A DNA stretch of 64,000 bases from CG2-30-36-16 sp964372115. Lineage in GTDB: Bacteria; Bacteroidota; Ignavibacteria; Ignavibacteriales; Ignavibacteriaceae. The stretch lies in the NCBI GenBank assembly GCA_964372115.1, contig CAYJPN010000009.1, forward strand, positions 62,001-126,000, read 5' to 3'. Numbering within the stretch: position 1 is the first letter of the stretch; each line of letters begins with the position of its first letter. The translations under genes were made by a program, and so were the position numbers. Positions 1-9,225 of the stretch are shown piece by piece. The notes below the pieces were generated by a model that was not told where the DNA came from, searched no databases, and saw only the letters and a list, made by a program, of their open reading frames with translations.

Positions 1-586
1 TCCAACAATTAAAAGATTGATTAAAAACAAAAACTATATCTGGGCGGTTATCGCGCAATTTTTTTATGTCGGAGCACAAATTGGTGTTTGGTCATTTACA
101 ATCCGTTATACAATGCAAGAGTTAAATATTGATGAACAAAGCGCTTCATCATATTATCTGGCGGCGTTGATTTTATTTATGATTTCAAGATTTGTTGTAA
201 CCGGACTTATGAAATTTATTTCACCATCAAAACTGCTTACAATACTTTCTGTTTTGGGAATAATATTTACATCAATAGTAATTTTTTGGGGCGGATTAGT
301 TGGTGTCTATTCACTCGTTGCAATTTCAGGTTGCATGTCATTAATGTTTCCAACTATTTATGGATTAGGACTAACAGGCTTAGGTGAAGACACAAAAATC
401 GGCGGCTCAGGTTTGATTATGGCAATTTTAGGCGGAGCAGTTCTAACTGCTTTGCAGGGAGAAGTTTCCGATATATCAGGAAATATTCATTACGCTTATT
501 TTGTACCATTGATTTGTTTTGTAATTATTGCCGGTTACTCTGCATTTGTAAAACATAATGCTAAACTTGTAAATAATAATGTTTAA
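1..586 (+). CDS. fucP: FucP-family MFS sugar permease, 3' part
   Basis: Carries a deoxysugar, probably L-fucose, across the inner membrane with protons. The reading frame is open to the left edge of the window (codons in phase from base 2), so this is the C-terminal half of a gene and the true start is outside. About six hydrophobic segments are visible, and the stretch VGAQIGVWSF is typical of the FucP family of the major facilitator superfamily. The TTG at base 17 is internal, not a start. The next gene overlaps its end by 8 bases and encodes a deoxysugar mutarotase, which supports a fucose or rhamnose substrate. Glucose/galactose permeases of the same family cannot be excluded. Confidence 0.8.
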   Translation, partial: PTIKRLIKNKNYIWAVIAQFFYVGAQIGVWSFTIRYTMQELNIDEQSASSYYLAALILFMISRFVVTGLMKFISPSKLLTILSVLGIIFTSIVIFWGGLVGVYSLVAISGCMSLMFPTIYGLGLTGLGEDTKIGGSGLIMAILGGAVLTALQGEVSDISGNIHYAYFVPLICFVIIAGYSAFVKHNAKLVNNNV

Positions 587-938
587 CCCTATGAAAAATC
601 TAAAAAGATATTGTCTTGCATTGGATTTGAAAGATGATTCGAAATTAATTGAAGAATATAAAATTTATCATCAACAAGTATGGTCCGAAATATTAATAAG
701 TATTAAAAATGCCGGAATAGAGAACCTTGAAATTTTTAATGTAGCCAATCGTCTTTTTATGATTATGGAAGTGAATGAAAATTTTAGTTTTGAAAAGAAA
801 GCAGAGATGGATAATGATAATCCCGTAGTTCAAAAGTGGGAAGAACTTATGTGGAAATATCAACAAGCTATACCCGGTAGTAAGCCCGGTGAAAAATGGC
901 GGTTGATGGACAGAATTTTTAATTTGAGCAATCAGTAA
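579..938 (+). CDS. rhaM: L-rhamnose/L-fucose mutarotase (RhaM, COG3254 type)
   Basis: Interconverts the alpha and beta anomers of L-rhamnose or L-fucose before catabolism. The 119-residue product has the short alpha/beta-barrel length of the family. It keeps the Y-x-x-Y-H-x-x-V-W-x-E-I signature near residues 24-35, including the histidine and tryptophan expected at the active site, and the late Trp-rich segment E-E-L-M-W-K-Y. The ATG at 579 overlaps the permease stop; a second ATG at 591 gives a start closer to the usual family length. Which deoxysugar it acts on cannot be read from the sequence; the neighbouring FucP-type permease points to fucose. Confidence 0.8.
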   Translation: MFNPMKNLKRYCLALDLKDDSKLIEEYKIYHQQVWSEILISIKNAGIENLEIFNVANRLFMIMEVNENFSFEKKAEMDNDNPVVQKWEELMWKYQQAIPGSKPGEKWRLMDRIFNLSNQ

Positions 939-939
939 A

Positions 940-1677
940 ATGAAAATCGGACTTTTTATACCGTGTTATATAAATCAATTTTATCCTAAAGTAGGAATTG
1001 CCACTTTAGAACTATTAGAAAAGTTTGACCTTAATGTAAAATATCCATTGGGACAAACTTGCTGTGGTCAACCATTAGCAAATACCGGGTTTGAAAATGA
1101 CGCCGTAAAAACTTACAAGCTATTTGTAAATAATTTTTCCGGATTCGATTTTATTGTAGCCCCTTCCGGAAGTTGTGTTTATCATATAAAAAATCATTAT
1201 AACATTCTTGATCAAACTCCTGATGTAAAAAAAGTAAGAAATAACATTTTTGAGTTAAGCGAATTCCTTGTAAAAATTCTTAATGTTAAAAGCATCAACG
1301 CTTCATTCCCTTATAAAGTTGGATTGCACCAAAGCTGCCATGGATTACGTGGTTTACGTTTGGGTAAGTCTTCGGAAATTATTGATGAAAATTATTCGAC
1401 AGTTTGTAATTTGTTAGGAATGGTAAAAGGAATTGAGTTAATTGAGTTGGATAGAAAAGACGAATGCTGTGGATTCGGTGGTACATTTTCTGTTACCGAA
1501 GAAGCTGTTTCAGCTAAAATGGGGATGGACAGGGTGAATGATCACATTAGAAATGGCGCACAAATAATTACTGCCACAGATATGTCATGTTTAATGCATA
1601 TGGAAGGGATAATTCGTCGCAACAAAATGCCAATAAAAGTAAAACACATTGCAGAAATTTTAAATAGTAATTTGTGA
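940..1677 (+). CDS. lutA: Lactate utilization protein A (Fe-S oxidoreductase)
   Basis: One of three subunits of the LutABC complex that oxidises L-lactate to pyruvate in the cytoplasm. The 245-residue protein has the two CCG domains of the LutA/YkgE and glycolate-oxidase iron-sulfur family: C41-C42-G followed by QP, and C176-C177-G-F-G-G. These ligate Fe-S clusters. The gene starts one base after the mutarotase stop and is followed one base later by lutB, so the genes are almost certainly co-transcribed. In a deoxysugar operon the natural substrate source is L-lactaldehyde or L-lactate released from fucose or rhamnose. Confidence 0.9.
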   Translation: MKIGLFIPCYINQFYPKVGIATLELLEKFDLNVKYPLGQTCCGQPLANTGFENDAVKTYKLFVNNFSGFDFIVAPSGSCVYHIKNHYNILDQTPDVKKVRNNIFELSEFLVKILNVKSINASFPYKVGLHQSCHGLRGLRLGKSSEIIDENYSTVCNLLGMVKGIELIELDRKDECCGFGGTFSVTEEAVSAKMGMDRVNDHIRNGAQIITATDMSCLMHMEGIIRRNKMPIKVKHIAEILNSNL

Positions 1678-1678
1678 A

Positions 1679-3040
1679 ATGATAAATCACCCGCAAGCAG
1701 CAGAAATATTTAATCGGGATGTCGAAAAAGTAAATTGGCACGATCAATCATTGTGGCTAATGAGAGAAAAAAGAGATGTTGCTGCAAGCAGTGTTTATAA
1801 TTGGGAGAAACTCCGGGCGCTTGCCTCAGAAATTAAAGCTCATACCCTTTCTAATCTTTCCGAATACCTTGTGCAGTTTGAAAAAAATGCCATTAAAAAC
1901 GGCATAAAAGTACATTGGGCTGTTGATGCAGATGAACATAACAAAATAATCCTTAATATATTAAATGAACACAATGCAAAGCGGCTTGTAAAAAGCAAAT
2001 CGATGTTAACGGAAGAGTGCGGATTAAATCATTATCTTGAACAGAACGGTATTGAAGTAACCGACACTGATTTAGGTGAACGAATAATTCAGCTTGCGGG
2101 TGAAACTCCAAGTCACATTGTAATGCCTGCAATACACAAAAAGCGGCAGGAGATTGATGAGTTGTTTCATCATCATTTAGGGACAGAACTATCCGGTGGT
2201 GATGAAGTTTATCTTACAAGAAAAGCGCGTGAACATTTACGTGAGAAGTTTCTTCAGGCAGATGCCGCTTTAACAGGCGTAAACTTTGCGGTTGCAGAGA
2301 ACGGAAGTTTTGTAGTATGCACTAATGAAGGTAATGCCGATATGGGTGTAAATGCTGCTCCGCTTCACATCTCAAGTATGGGAATTGAAAAGTTGATTCC
2401 AAAACAAGAACATCTTGGAGTATTTTTAAGACTTTTAGCACGCAGCGCAACAGGTCAACCTATTACAACTTATTCTTCGCATTTTAAATCCCCGGCGCCA
2501 AATAAAGAAACTAATATTGTAATTGTCGATAATCGAAGAACTCAACTGCTTGGTAAGCAGACCTTCAGAAGTTCGCTTCAGTGTATTCGTTGCGGAGCAT
2601 GTATGAATACTTGTCCGGTTTACCGTCGAAGCGGCGGACACAGTTATGGTTATACAATTCCCGGTCCCATCGGTTCAATACTATCGCCGGGAAAAAATAT
2701 AGAAAAATATATTTCACTTCCTTTTGCTTCTACTCTTTGCGGTTCATGCACAGATGTTTGCCCGGTTAAAATTGATATTCATAAACAGCTGTATAATTGG
2801 CGGCAAATTATAACAAGTAAAACAAGCGGGAGTTTTTTAAAACGAATAGTAATGAAGACAACAGGATTTATTTTTTCTCATTCAACAATTTATAAACTCG
2901 CCGGAAAAGTTTTGAATTATGTTTTGGCAATTTCACCGCGGTTTTTAATTTATAACAAATTCAACATTTGGGGAAAAAAACGTGAACTTCCCCAGGCTTC
3001 AAAACAAAGTTTTACCGATTGGTACAAGGAGAACAGGTAG
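1679..3040 (+). CDS. lutB: Lactate utilization protein B (Fe-S subunit)
   Basis: Ferredoxin-like subunit of the LutABC L-lactate oxidation complex. The 453 residues match the LutB/YkgF length. An N-terminal LUD domain (about residues 60-290) contains the SHIVMPAIH and AENGSFV blocks. It is followed by a cluster motif with cysteines C302, C305, C308 and C312 and a second group C354, C357, C361, which together hold two 4Fe-4S clusters. The C-terminal tail (400-453) is basic. It sits between lutA and lutC with one-base spacing. No missing ligand is apparent. Confidence 0.9.
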   Translation: MINHPQAAEIFNRDVEKVNWHDQSLWLMREKRDVAASSVYNWEKLRALASEIKAHTLSNLSEYLVQFEKNAIKNGIKVHWAVDADEHNKIILNILNEHNAKRLVKSKSMLTEECGLNHYLEQNGIEVTDTDLGERIIQLAGETPSHIVMPAIHKKRQEIDELFHHHLGTELSGGDEVYLTRKAREHLREKFLQADAALTGVNFAVAENGSFVVCTNEGNADMGVNAAPLHISSMGIEKLIPKQEHLGVFLRLLARSATGQPITTYSSHFKSPAPNKETNIVIVDNRRTQLLGKQTFRSSLQCIRCGACMNTCPVYRRSGGHSYGYTIPGPIGSILSPGKNIEKYISLPFASTLCGSCTDVCPVKIDIHKQLYNWRQIITSKTSGSFLKRIVMKTTGFIFSHSTIYKLAGKVLNYVLAISPRFLIYNKFNIWGKKRELPQASKQSFTDWYKENR

Positions 3041-3643
3041 ATGAGTAGAGAAAGAATACTTGAATCAATCAGGCAGAGCAACCAACAACTTATACCATTA
3101 CCGGAAATTAATTTAACAGAATTTAAAACCGATGTTGATAATCAAAGTTTATTTATTAAGACTTTAATTTCAATTGGCGGGAAAGTTTATGAAGTTAAAG
3201 ATGCTGCGGAAATTATTTCGATACTGCAAAGTGAATTTCCCGGTGTAAAAAAAATAATCTCAGTAGTTGAAGAAATTGAGATCAGCACAATTGAGTTGAA
3301 AAACATTTCGTCAGTAAAAGAATTAGATGATTTAGATTTAGCAGTTATAACTGGACAATTTGGTGTTGCGGAAAACGGCGCTATCTGGATTTCCGAAAAA
3401 GATATGGGAAATCGGTCCATTCCATTTATTACATCTCACCTTGCAATAATTTTAGATAAAGAAAAAATCGTTCAAAACATGCACGAAGCATATTTACAAC
3501 TAAATAACTTTTACGAAGGTTACGGAGTTTTTATTGCCGGTCCATCTAAAACTGCTGATATAGAACAATCACTTGTAATTGGTGCACAAGGAGCGCTAAG
3601 CTTATCACTGTTTTTAATATCAAAATCAACAATTCCATTATGA
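3041..3643 (+). CDS. lutC: Lactate utilization protein C
   Basis: Third subunit of the LutABC complex, a single LUD (DUF162) domain protein of 200 residues. The family block G-Q-F-G-V-A-E-N-G-A-I-W-I lies near residues 104-116 and the C-terminal G-P-S-K-T-A-D-I-E motif near 167-175. The same A-E-N-G-x-x block is present in LutB, showing that the two share a fold. It begins directly after the lutB stop. With its end the sugar-to-lactate part of the region closes, and a 58-base A/T-rich gap follows. Confidence 0.88.
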   Translation: MSRERILESIRQSNQQLIPLPEINLTEFKTDVDNQSLFIKTLISIGGKVYEVKDAAEIISILQSEFPGVKKIISVVEEIEISTIELKNISSVKELDDLDLAVITGQFGVAENGAIWISEKDMGNRSIPFITSHLAIILDKEKIVQNMHEAYLQLNNFYEGYGVFIAGPSKTADIEQSLVIGAQGALSLSLFLISKSTIPL

Positions 3644-3701
3644 TAAAAACTATTTCTAATTCAATAAAAATTAAATTCAAAAATAATATAGGAAGGCACC
3701 T

Positions 3702-5330
3702 ATGGAATTTTTAGGTACTGTCGATTGGATAGTTGTTTTACTTTATTTCTTAGTCATTGCGGGTATTTCAATCTGGTCAATGAAAAAGAAAAAAGATACT
3801 GCACAAGAATATTTTCTTGCAAACAGAAATATTGGTTGGTTCGTTATAGGCGCTTCTATACTTGCGTCAAATGTTGGATCTGAGCATGTAGTTGGGCTTG
3901 CAGGAACGGGTGCGCAATCTGGATTGGTTATGGGACATTATGAGTTACATTCCTGGATCGCACTTTTACTCGGTTGGGTATTTGTTCCCTTTTATCTGCG
4001 CAGCAAGGTTTTTACAATGCCCGAGTTTTTGGAAAGAAGATATAATGCTAACGCCAGATGGTTTCTTTCTATTGTTTCTTTAGTTAGTTATGTATTAACC
4101 AAAGTTTCAGTAACTGTTTATGCCGGTGCAGTTGTTATTACTTCTTTTCTGGGGGTTGATTTCTGGACCGGGGCATTAGTATTAGTTATTTTAACCGGAA
4201 TATATACGGTATTGGGTGGTATGCGGGCTGTGGTTTACACAGAAGCTATGCAGGCAATTGTTCTTTTAGTAGGTTCGATTATTTTGACCGTAATTGGATT
4301 ATATCACCTGGGAGGATGGAATGCAATGATTGCTTCTATTCCTTCTGAAAAACTTAATATGTTTCCTCCACTTTCAGATCCCAATTTCCCCTGGTTAGGA
4401 ATATTATTTGCCTCTCCAATAGTTGGTATTTGGTATTGGTGTACAGATCAGTATATCGTGCAGCGAACCCTTACTGCAAGGAATGAAAAAGAAGCGAGGA
4501 GAGGAACTATTTTTGCAGCCTATTTAAAACTTTTTCCCTTCTTCGTTTTCCTGATACCAGGGCTAATTGCTGCTGCCCTGGCAAACACAGGGAAAATTGT
4601 ATTAACACAATCAGATCAAGCGTTCCCCACATTAGTAAAAAGTTTATTACCAATTGGTTTACGCGGACTTATTGCCGGAGGATTATTAGCTGCTTTGATG
4701 AGTTCTCTTGCTTCGGTTTTTAATTCATGTTCTACTTTATTTACAATGGATATTTATAGAAAATTTCAACCGGATACATCTGAAAAAAAATTAGTTTTTG
4801 TTGGACGTATTGCAACTGGCGTGGTTGTTATTCTCGGAATATTATGGATTCCATTGATGAAAAATATTTCCGGTACATTATATCAATACCTTCAAAGCGT
4901 GCAATCTTATATCGCTCCACCGATTGCGGCGGTTTTTTTACTTGGAATATTTTATAAAAGGATTAATTCTTATGGCGCTTTATCTGTATTAATAGGCGGC
5001 TTCGTTATCGGGATGACCAGAATATTTTTAGAGATTAATAAGGAGTCACTAAGTGGTATACTATATACTTTTGCTAATATGAATTTCCTTTATTTCTGTA
5101 TCATCTTTTTTATTTTTAGTATAGTTTTATTGATTGTTGTGAGTCTATTAACAGAAAAACCCTCTGATGCACAATTGAATGGGTTAACATATTCTACTAC
5201 AATGCCTGCTGATAAAGCAGCATCACGGGCAACCTGGTCAACCTCCGATCTGATTTTATCTTTGTTTGTTGTTGTATTTATTGTAGCTGTATTTATTTAT
5301 TTTTCACCACTTGGAGTAGCGCATCCATAA
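3702..5330 (+). CDS. Sodium:solute symporter (SSS family), probably sugar
   Basis: Integral inner-membrane symporter that couples sodium influx to solute uptake. The 542 residues and roughly 14 hydrophobic segments fit the SGLT-like branch, and the block G-S-E-H-V-V-G-L-A-G-T-G near residues 56-67 is the conserved sugar-transporter signature in helix 1-2. The start is supported by an AGGAAGG ribosome-binding site about 8 bases upstream. The gene is followed 12 bases later by xylulokinase and then xylose isomerase, so xylose is the likely substrate. This is inferred from context, since the family also moves galactose, myo-inositol and others. Confidence 0.85.
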   Translation: MEFLGTVDWIVVLLYFLVIAGISIWSMKKKKDTAQEYFLANRNIGWFVIGASILASNVGSEHVVGLAGTGAQSGLVMGHYELHSWIALLLGWVFVPFYLRSKVFTMPEFLERRYNANARWFLSIVSLVSYVLTKVSVTVYAGAVVITSFLGVDFWTGALVLVILTGIYTVLGGMRAVVYTEAMQAIVLLVGSIILTVIGLYHLGGWNAMIASIPSEKLNMFPPLSDPNFPWLGILFASPIVGIWYWCTDQYIVQRTLTARNEKEARRGTIFAAYLKLFPFFVFLIPGLIAAALANTGKIVLTQSDQAFPTLVKSLLPIGLRGLIAGGLLAALMSSLASVFNSCSTLFTMDIYRKFQPDTSEKKLVFVGRIATGVVVILGILWIPLMKNISGTLYQYLQSVQSYIAPPIAAVFLLGIFYKRINSYGALSVLIGGFVIGMTRIFLEINKESLSGILYTFANMNFLYFCIIFFIFSIVLLIVVSLLTEKPSDAQLNGLTYSTTMPADKAASRATWSTSDLILSLFVVVFIVAVFIYFSPLGVAHP

Positions 5331-5342
5331 AAGACAAGTTAT

Positions 5343-6833
5343 ATGAAAAAGAATTTATTACTCGGTTATGATATTGGAAGTTCATCAGTTAAAGCATCAT
5401 TATTAAATGCTGATAATGGTGAATTAGTTGTTTCTGAATATTCTCCGAAGAAGGAAATGAAGATTGATTCTCCCAAAATTGGATGGGCAGAACAGCACCC
5501 GGATATCTGGTGGCAGCATCTTGTTATAACAACAAAAAAAATACTTGAAACAATATCAACTCAAAATTTTGAAATCATTGGTATTGGTATTTCATATCAA
5601 ATGCATGGCTTAGTGATGGTTGATAAAAACATGGAGGTACTTTATCCTTCTATTATTTGGTGTGATAGCCGTGCAGTGGATACAGGTAATAAAGCCTACG
5701 CAGATTTGGGAAGTGATTTTTGTCTTCAACATTATCTTAACTCTCCCGGAAATTTTACGGCGTCTAAACTAAAATGGGTAAAGCAGAATTTCCCTCAGAT
5801 ATATTCAAAAATATTTAAAATTATGTTGCCGGGGGATTTTATTGCATTTAAACTCTCTGATGAAGTTAAAACAACTATATCCGGTTTGAGTGAAGGGATA
5901 TTGTGGGATTTTGAAGAAAGGAAACTATCTGAAGAATTAATTAATTACTATCAACTTGATAAAAAATTAATCCCGGAAATTGTTCCAACTTTTGGCATAC
6001 AGGGGAAGTTAACATCCAATGCAGCCACGGTGTTAGGATTAAAACCGGGTATTCCAATAGCATATCGTGCCGGTGATCAGCCAAATAATGCTCTATCCTT
6101 AAATGTATTAAAAACGGGGGAGGTTGCAGCCACTGCCGGTACTTCGGGAGTTATTTATGGTGTTACAGATAGAAATGTTTTTGATACTGAAAATAGAATA
6201 AACACTTTTGCTCATGTAAATTATTCAGATAAATTTCGTTCTAAAGGTGTATTACTTTGTATAAATGGAACCGGTATCCAATATAGTTGGCTAAAACAAA
6301 ATATTTTTAATGATTGCTTATCTTACGAACAGTTAAATGAACTGGCTTCAAAAGCAAAAATAGGTTCGGACGGATTATTATGTTTCCCATTCGGAAACGG
6401 TGCTGAGCGGGTATTAAAAAATAAAGATGTTTCTGCGCACTTTTCTAAAATCAATTTTAATCTTCATAAAAAAGAACACCTTATCCGGGCTGCCCAGGAA
6501 GGTATTGCTTTTTCATTCCGTTATGGATTAGATGTAATAAGAAATTTAGGAATGGAAGTTAATATTATAAAAGCCGGTAACTCAAATTTATTTCAGAGTA
6601 ATGTTTTTAGAGAAGCCTTTGTAAATACTTGCAATGTTAACCTTGAAATTTATAATACTGATGGCGCGCAAGGCGCTGCCAGAGGCGCCGGAATTGGAAT
6701 CGGTTATTATAATTTCGACTCAGCATTTATTGGGTTAAAGCAACTACAAAAACATCAAACAGAAAAAACATTGATTAATCAGTATGATGCTGCTTATCAA
6801 AACTGGAAAAAAAATTTGGAATTAATGATTTGA
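5343..6833 (+). CDS. xylB: Xylulokinase (FGGY family)
   Basis: Phosphorylates D-xylulose to D-xylulose 5-phosphate, feeding the pentose phosphate pathway. The 496 residues have the two actin-like FGGY lobes. The phosphate-1 motif D-I-G-S-S-S-V-K is at residues 10-17, the G-I-G-I-S-Y-Q-M-H-G block near 80-89, and the xylulokinase hallmark Y-R-A-G-D-Q-P-N-N-A near 240-249 contains the catalytic aspartate. The glycine-rich A-G-T-S-G-V motif follows. It lies 12 bases after the symporter and about 100 bases before xylose isomerase. Confidence 0.92.
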   Translation: MKKNLLLGYDIGSSSVKASLLNADNGELVVSEYSPKKEMKIDSPKIGWAEQHPDIWWQHLVITTKKILETISTQNFEIIGIGISYQMHGLVMVDKNMEVLYPSIIWCDSRAVDTGNKAYADLGSDFCLQHYLNSPGNFTASKLKWVKQNFPQIYSKIFKIMLPGDFIAFKLSDEVKTTISGLSEGILWDFEERKLSEELINYYQLDKKLIPEIVPTFGIQGKLTSNAATVLGLKPGIPIAYRAGDQPNNALSLNVLKTGEVAATAGTSGVIYGVTDRNVFDTENRINTFAHVNYSDKFRSKGVLLCINGTGIQYSWLKQNIFNDCLSYEQLNELASKAKIGSDGLLCFPFGNGAERVLKNKDVSAHFSKINFNLHKKEHLIRAAQEGIAFSFRYGLDVIRNLGMEVNIIKAGNSNLFQSNVFREAFVNTCNVNLEIYNTDGAQGAARGAGIGIGYYNFDSAFIGLKQLQKHQTEKTLINQYDAAYQNWKKNLELMI

Positions 6834-6930
6834 CAAATAGTAATAAAAAAATATTAAAAAAATTTAACTCAACAAATCAACAAGTGATTGACGATGTTTT
6901 TAATTTGAATTTCAAAAGGAGAAACTTAAA

Positions 6931-8250
6931 ATGAAAAATAAATATTTTCCAAAAGTAAAAACGCAAATACAATTCGAAGGCGCCGGGTCTAAAAATCCGC
7001 TTGCTTTTAAATACTACAACAAAAATCAGAAGGTCGGTAATAAAACAATGGCAGAGCATCTTCGCTTTTCAGTTGCATACTGGCATTCTGTTATGGGCAC
7101 AGGCGCCGATATTTTTGGAGGGACAAGTTTTATTAGAGACTGGCATAAAGCTAAAAATCCAATAGATCGCTCCAAAGAAACAATGGAGGCAGCTTTTGAA
7201 TTCTTCCAAAAACTTGGAATTGAGTATTATTGTTTTCATGATAGAGATATTGCCCCTGAAGGAGAAACTTTTTCTCAATCGTGTAAAAATCTTGAAACAA
7301 TGGTTGAGTTTGCAAAAACTCTTCAGAAAGAAACCGGAACAAAACTTTTATGGGGAACCGCAAATCTTTTCAGTAATCCGATTTATTCGCAAGGTGCAGG
7401 TACAAGTCCAAACGCGCATGTGATGGCGCGTGCCGCCGCTCAAATAAAAAATGCTATTGATGCTACTATGGAACTTGGTGGTGAAAATTACGTGTTTTGG
7501 GGTGGCAGAGAAGGTTATGAAACTTTATTAAATACCGATTTGAAAAAAGAACAAGAACAAATGGCGCGTTTTTTACAAATGGCTGTTGATTATAAAAATA
7601 AAATTGGATTTAAGGGGCAGTTTTTAATTGAACCCAAACCGGCTGAACCTTCTAAACATCAGTACGATTTTGATGCTGCAACAACACTATATTTTTTAAG
7701 TCAATACGATCTACTGGATCACTTTAAATTAAATATTGAAGCAAACCACGCTACACTTGCGGGTCATTCATTTGAGCACGAATTAACTGTTGCCTCTATT
7801 GCAGGCAAGCTCGGAAGTATTGATGCTAATCGTGGAGACTTACTTTTAGGTTGGGATACTGATCAATTTCCTACAAATTTATATAGTACAACAATGGCAA
7901 TGATGATAATTTTAAACCAAAATGGTTTAGGACGCGGCGGTTTAAATTTCGATGCAAAACTTAGACGAAGTTCTAATGATACGACAGACCTTTTTTATGC
8001 GCACATAGGTGGAATGGATACCTTTGCAAGAGGATTGTTGATTGCGAAAAAAATTATTGATGATAAAGCGCTAAGTAGTTTTATCGAAGCAAGGTATAGC
8101 AGTTACAAATCCGGTATCGGTTCAGATATTATAAACGGGAAAGTCGGTCTGGAAGAACTTGAAAAATGGATAATTAAAAAAGGCAATCCAGTATTAGAAA
8201 GCGGCAGACAGGAAATGTTAGAGAATATTATCAACTCATACATTATATAG
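6931..8250 (+). CDS. xylA: Xylose isomerase (class II)
   Basis: Isomerises D-xylose to D-xylulose in the cytoplasm. At 439 residues it has the class II length. The active-site block F-H-D-R-D-I-A-P, the metal and lysine block E-P-K-P-A-E-P-S-K-H-Q-Y-D, the N-I-E-A-N-H-A-T-L-A-G-H segment and the G-W-D-T-D-Q-F-P motif are all intact. An AAAGGAG sequence about 9 bases upstream supports this ATG. A 97-base gap separates it from xylB, so it may have its own promoter in addition to read-through. A dispersed repeat begins four bases after the stop. Confidence 0.96.
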   Translation: MKNKYFPKVKTQIQFEGAGSKNPLAFKYYNKNQKVGNKTMAEHLRFSVAYWHSVMGTGADIFGGTSFIRDWHKAKNPIDRSKETMEAAFEFFQKLGIEYYCFHDRDIAPEGETFSQSCKNLETMVEFAKTLQKETGTKLLWGTANLFSNPIYSQGAGTSPNAHVMARAAAQIKNAIDATMELGGENYVFWGGREGYETLLNTDLKKEQEQMARFLQMAVDYKNKIGFKGQFLIEPKPAEPSKHQYDFDAATTLYFLSQYDLLDHFKLNIEANHATLAGHSFEHELTVASIAGKLGSIDANRGDLLLGWDTDQFPTNLYSTTMAMMIILNQNGLGRGGLNFDAKLRRSSNDTTDLFYAHIGGMDTFARGLLIAKKIIDDKALSSFIEARYSSYKSGIGSDIINGKVGLEELEKWIIKKGNPVLESGRQEMLENIINSYII

Positions 8251-8254
8251 GACA

Positions 8255-8304
8255 CTCAAAAAACTTTAGTTGGCGCTCTTATAAAAGCCGGTTTGGCTGC
8301 ATAT
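8255..8304 (+). repeat. Dispersed intergenic repeat, copy 1
   Basis: This stretch of about 50 bases, directly after the xylA stop, matches 56659-56707 in the same orientation. Both share CTCAAAAA, then CTTT, then TTGGCGCT, a variable spacer, CCGG and TTGGC. By eye about 28 of the last 35 positions agree, and the A-rich lead-in aligns with a one-base gap. The function is unknown: it could be a shared 3' regulatory or termination element, or a relic of a mobile repeat. Confidence 0.5.
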
Positions 8305-8666
8305 AATTTCAAAAGGAAGATGAGAAAATAGGCATCAACTTTCGGGCTCTTTTTTTATCGCCGATTGTTTCTTTTTTCGATCGATTTATTTATCACAAAA
8401 AGAACTTTGGGTTAAGGGCTGACTAATTATGCAACAACCTCGAAAGCTCCCGCCAAATCGCGACAAGCTGTCGGTTAATTTACAATTGTATCTCTCCCCG
8501 CATAACGAGTAATTTACCTCATTAAATAATTAACTGCTTTTTATTTCCCTATGTTTAATTAACAGCAACTGTAGAATATTAACCACTCCCAAAAAGTAAC
8601 ACTCAATTTTTTATCGTTTTTTTCGAAAATATGGGTGGCATATCAATTGAATAAAAAGAAACCATT
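8305..8666. other. Intergenic region upstream of the flagellar cluster, nothing certain
   Basis: About 360 bases between the xylose genes and fliL. I see no convincing gene, RNA or repeat. It must contain the promoter for the flagellar cluster, but no clean sigma-28 or housekeeping match stands out. A 27-codon ORF at 8434-8517 lacks support. A sequence TGGCAT...TTGA near 8637-8650 resembles a sigma-54 site but lacks the -12 C. Confidence 0.4.
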
Positions 8667-9224
8667 ATGGCAAAAGAAGAAAACAAATTAGAAGAATTAA
8701 CAAGCTCCGAAACCCCTATTTCTAAAAAGAAAAGCGGGTTGAACATGAAAGTTCTTATTATCGGGCTTCCACTGTTTATAGTACAGCTTGTAGCTGTTTA
8801 CTTTATAACGGCAAACATCCTATTGAATAAAACTCACAGTGCTGAGAGCGCCGGTGAAACTGTTGAAGGTGATTCTACCTCCGTAGCAACCGACACTGTG
8901 AAAAAACCCGAGGTTGAACTCGGGCGGTTTATTTATTCGGTTGAGGATATTATTGTTAACCCTGCTCAAACAGACGGCAAACGGTTACTGCTCGCAACAG
9001 TCGGTTTCGATCTTGGATCGGAAGAACAAAAAACCGATCTGAAAAATAAGGAAGTGCTTGTAAAAGATATAATAATTTCCACACTTTCAAGCAAAACACT
9101 CCCCCAATTAAACGACAGCGGGTACAAGGATACCCTTAAAACTGAAATATCACAAAAGGTGATGCAGCATATACCCGATTTAAAATTAAACAACATTTAC
9201 TTCAGTAAATATATAATTCAATAA
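8667..9224 (+). CDS. fliL: Flagellar basal body-associated protein FliL
   Basis: Single-pass inner-membrane protein that surrounds the stator units and supports torque. The 185-residue product has a charged cytoplasmic N-terminus, one hydrophobic segment at about residues 27-51, an acidic low-complexity linker (about 55-80) and a periplasmic FliL/stomatin-like domain beginning at L-G-R-F-I-Y. The family motif V-N-P-A and the C-terminal I-Y-F-S-K-Y-I-I-Q are present. It opens the flagellar cluster, one base before fliM. Confidence 0.88.
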   Translation: MAKEENKLEELTSSETPISKKKSGLNMKVLIIGLPLFIVQLVAVYFITANILLNKTHSAESAGETVEGDSTSVATDTVKKPEVELGRFIYSVEDIIVNPAQTDGKRLLLATVGFDLGSEEQKTDLKNKEVLVKDIIISTLSSKTLPQLNDSGYKDTLKTEISQKVMQHIPDLKLNNIYFSKYIIQ

Positions 9225-9225
9225 T

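Noticed and set aside
8434..8517. 27-codon ORF before fliL
   Set aside because: Too short, no ribosome-binding site, no homology that I recognise.
8400..8520. Possible c-di-GMP riboswitch upstream of fliL (CGAAAG, CGCGAC motifs)
   Set aside because: The conserved order and the pairing of a GEMM aptamer could not be found.
8636..8650. Sigma-54-like site (TGGCAT...TTGA) before fliL
   Set aside because: The -12 base is A rather than C and the leader would be too short for a ribosome-binding site.
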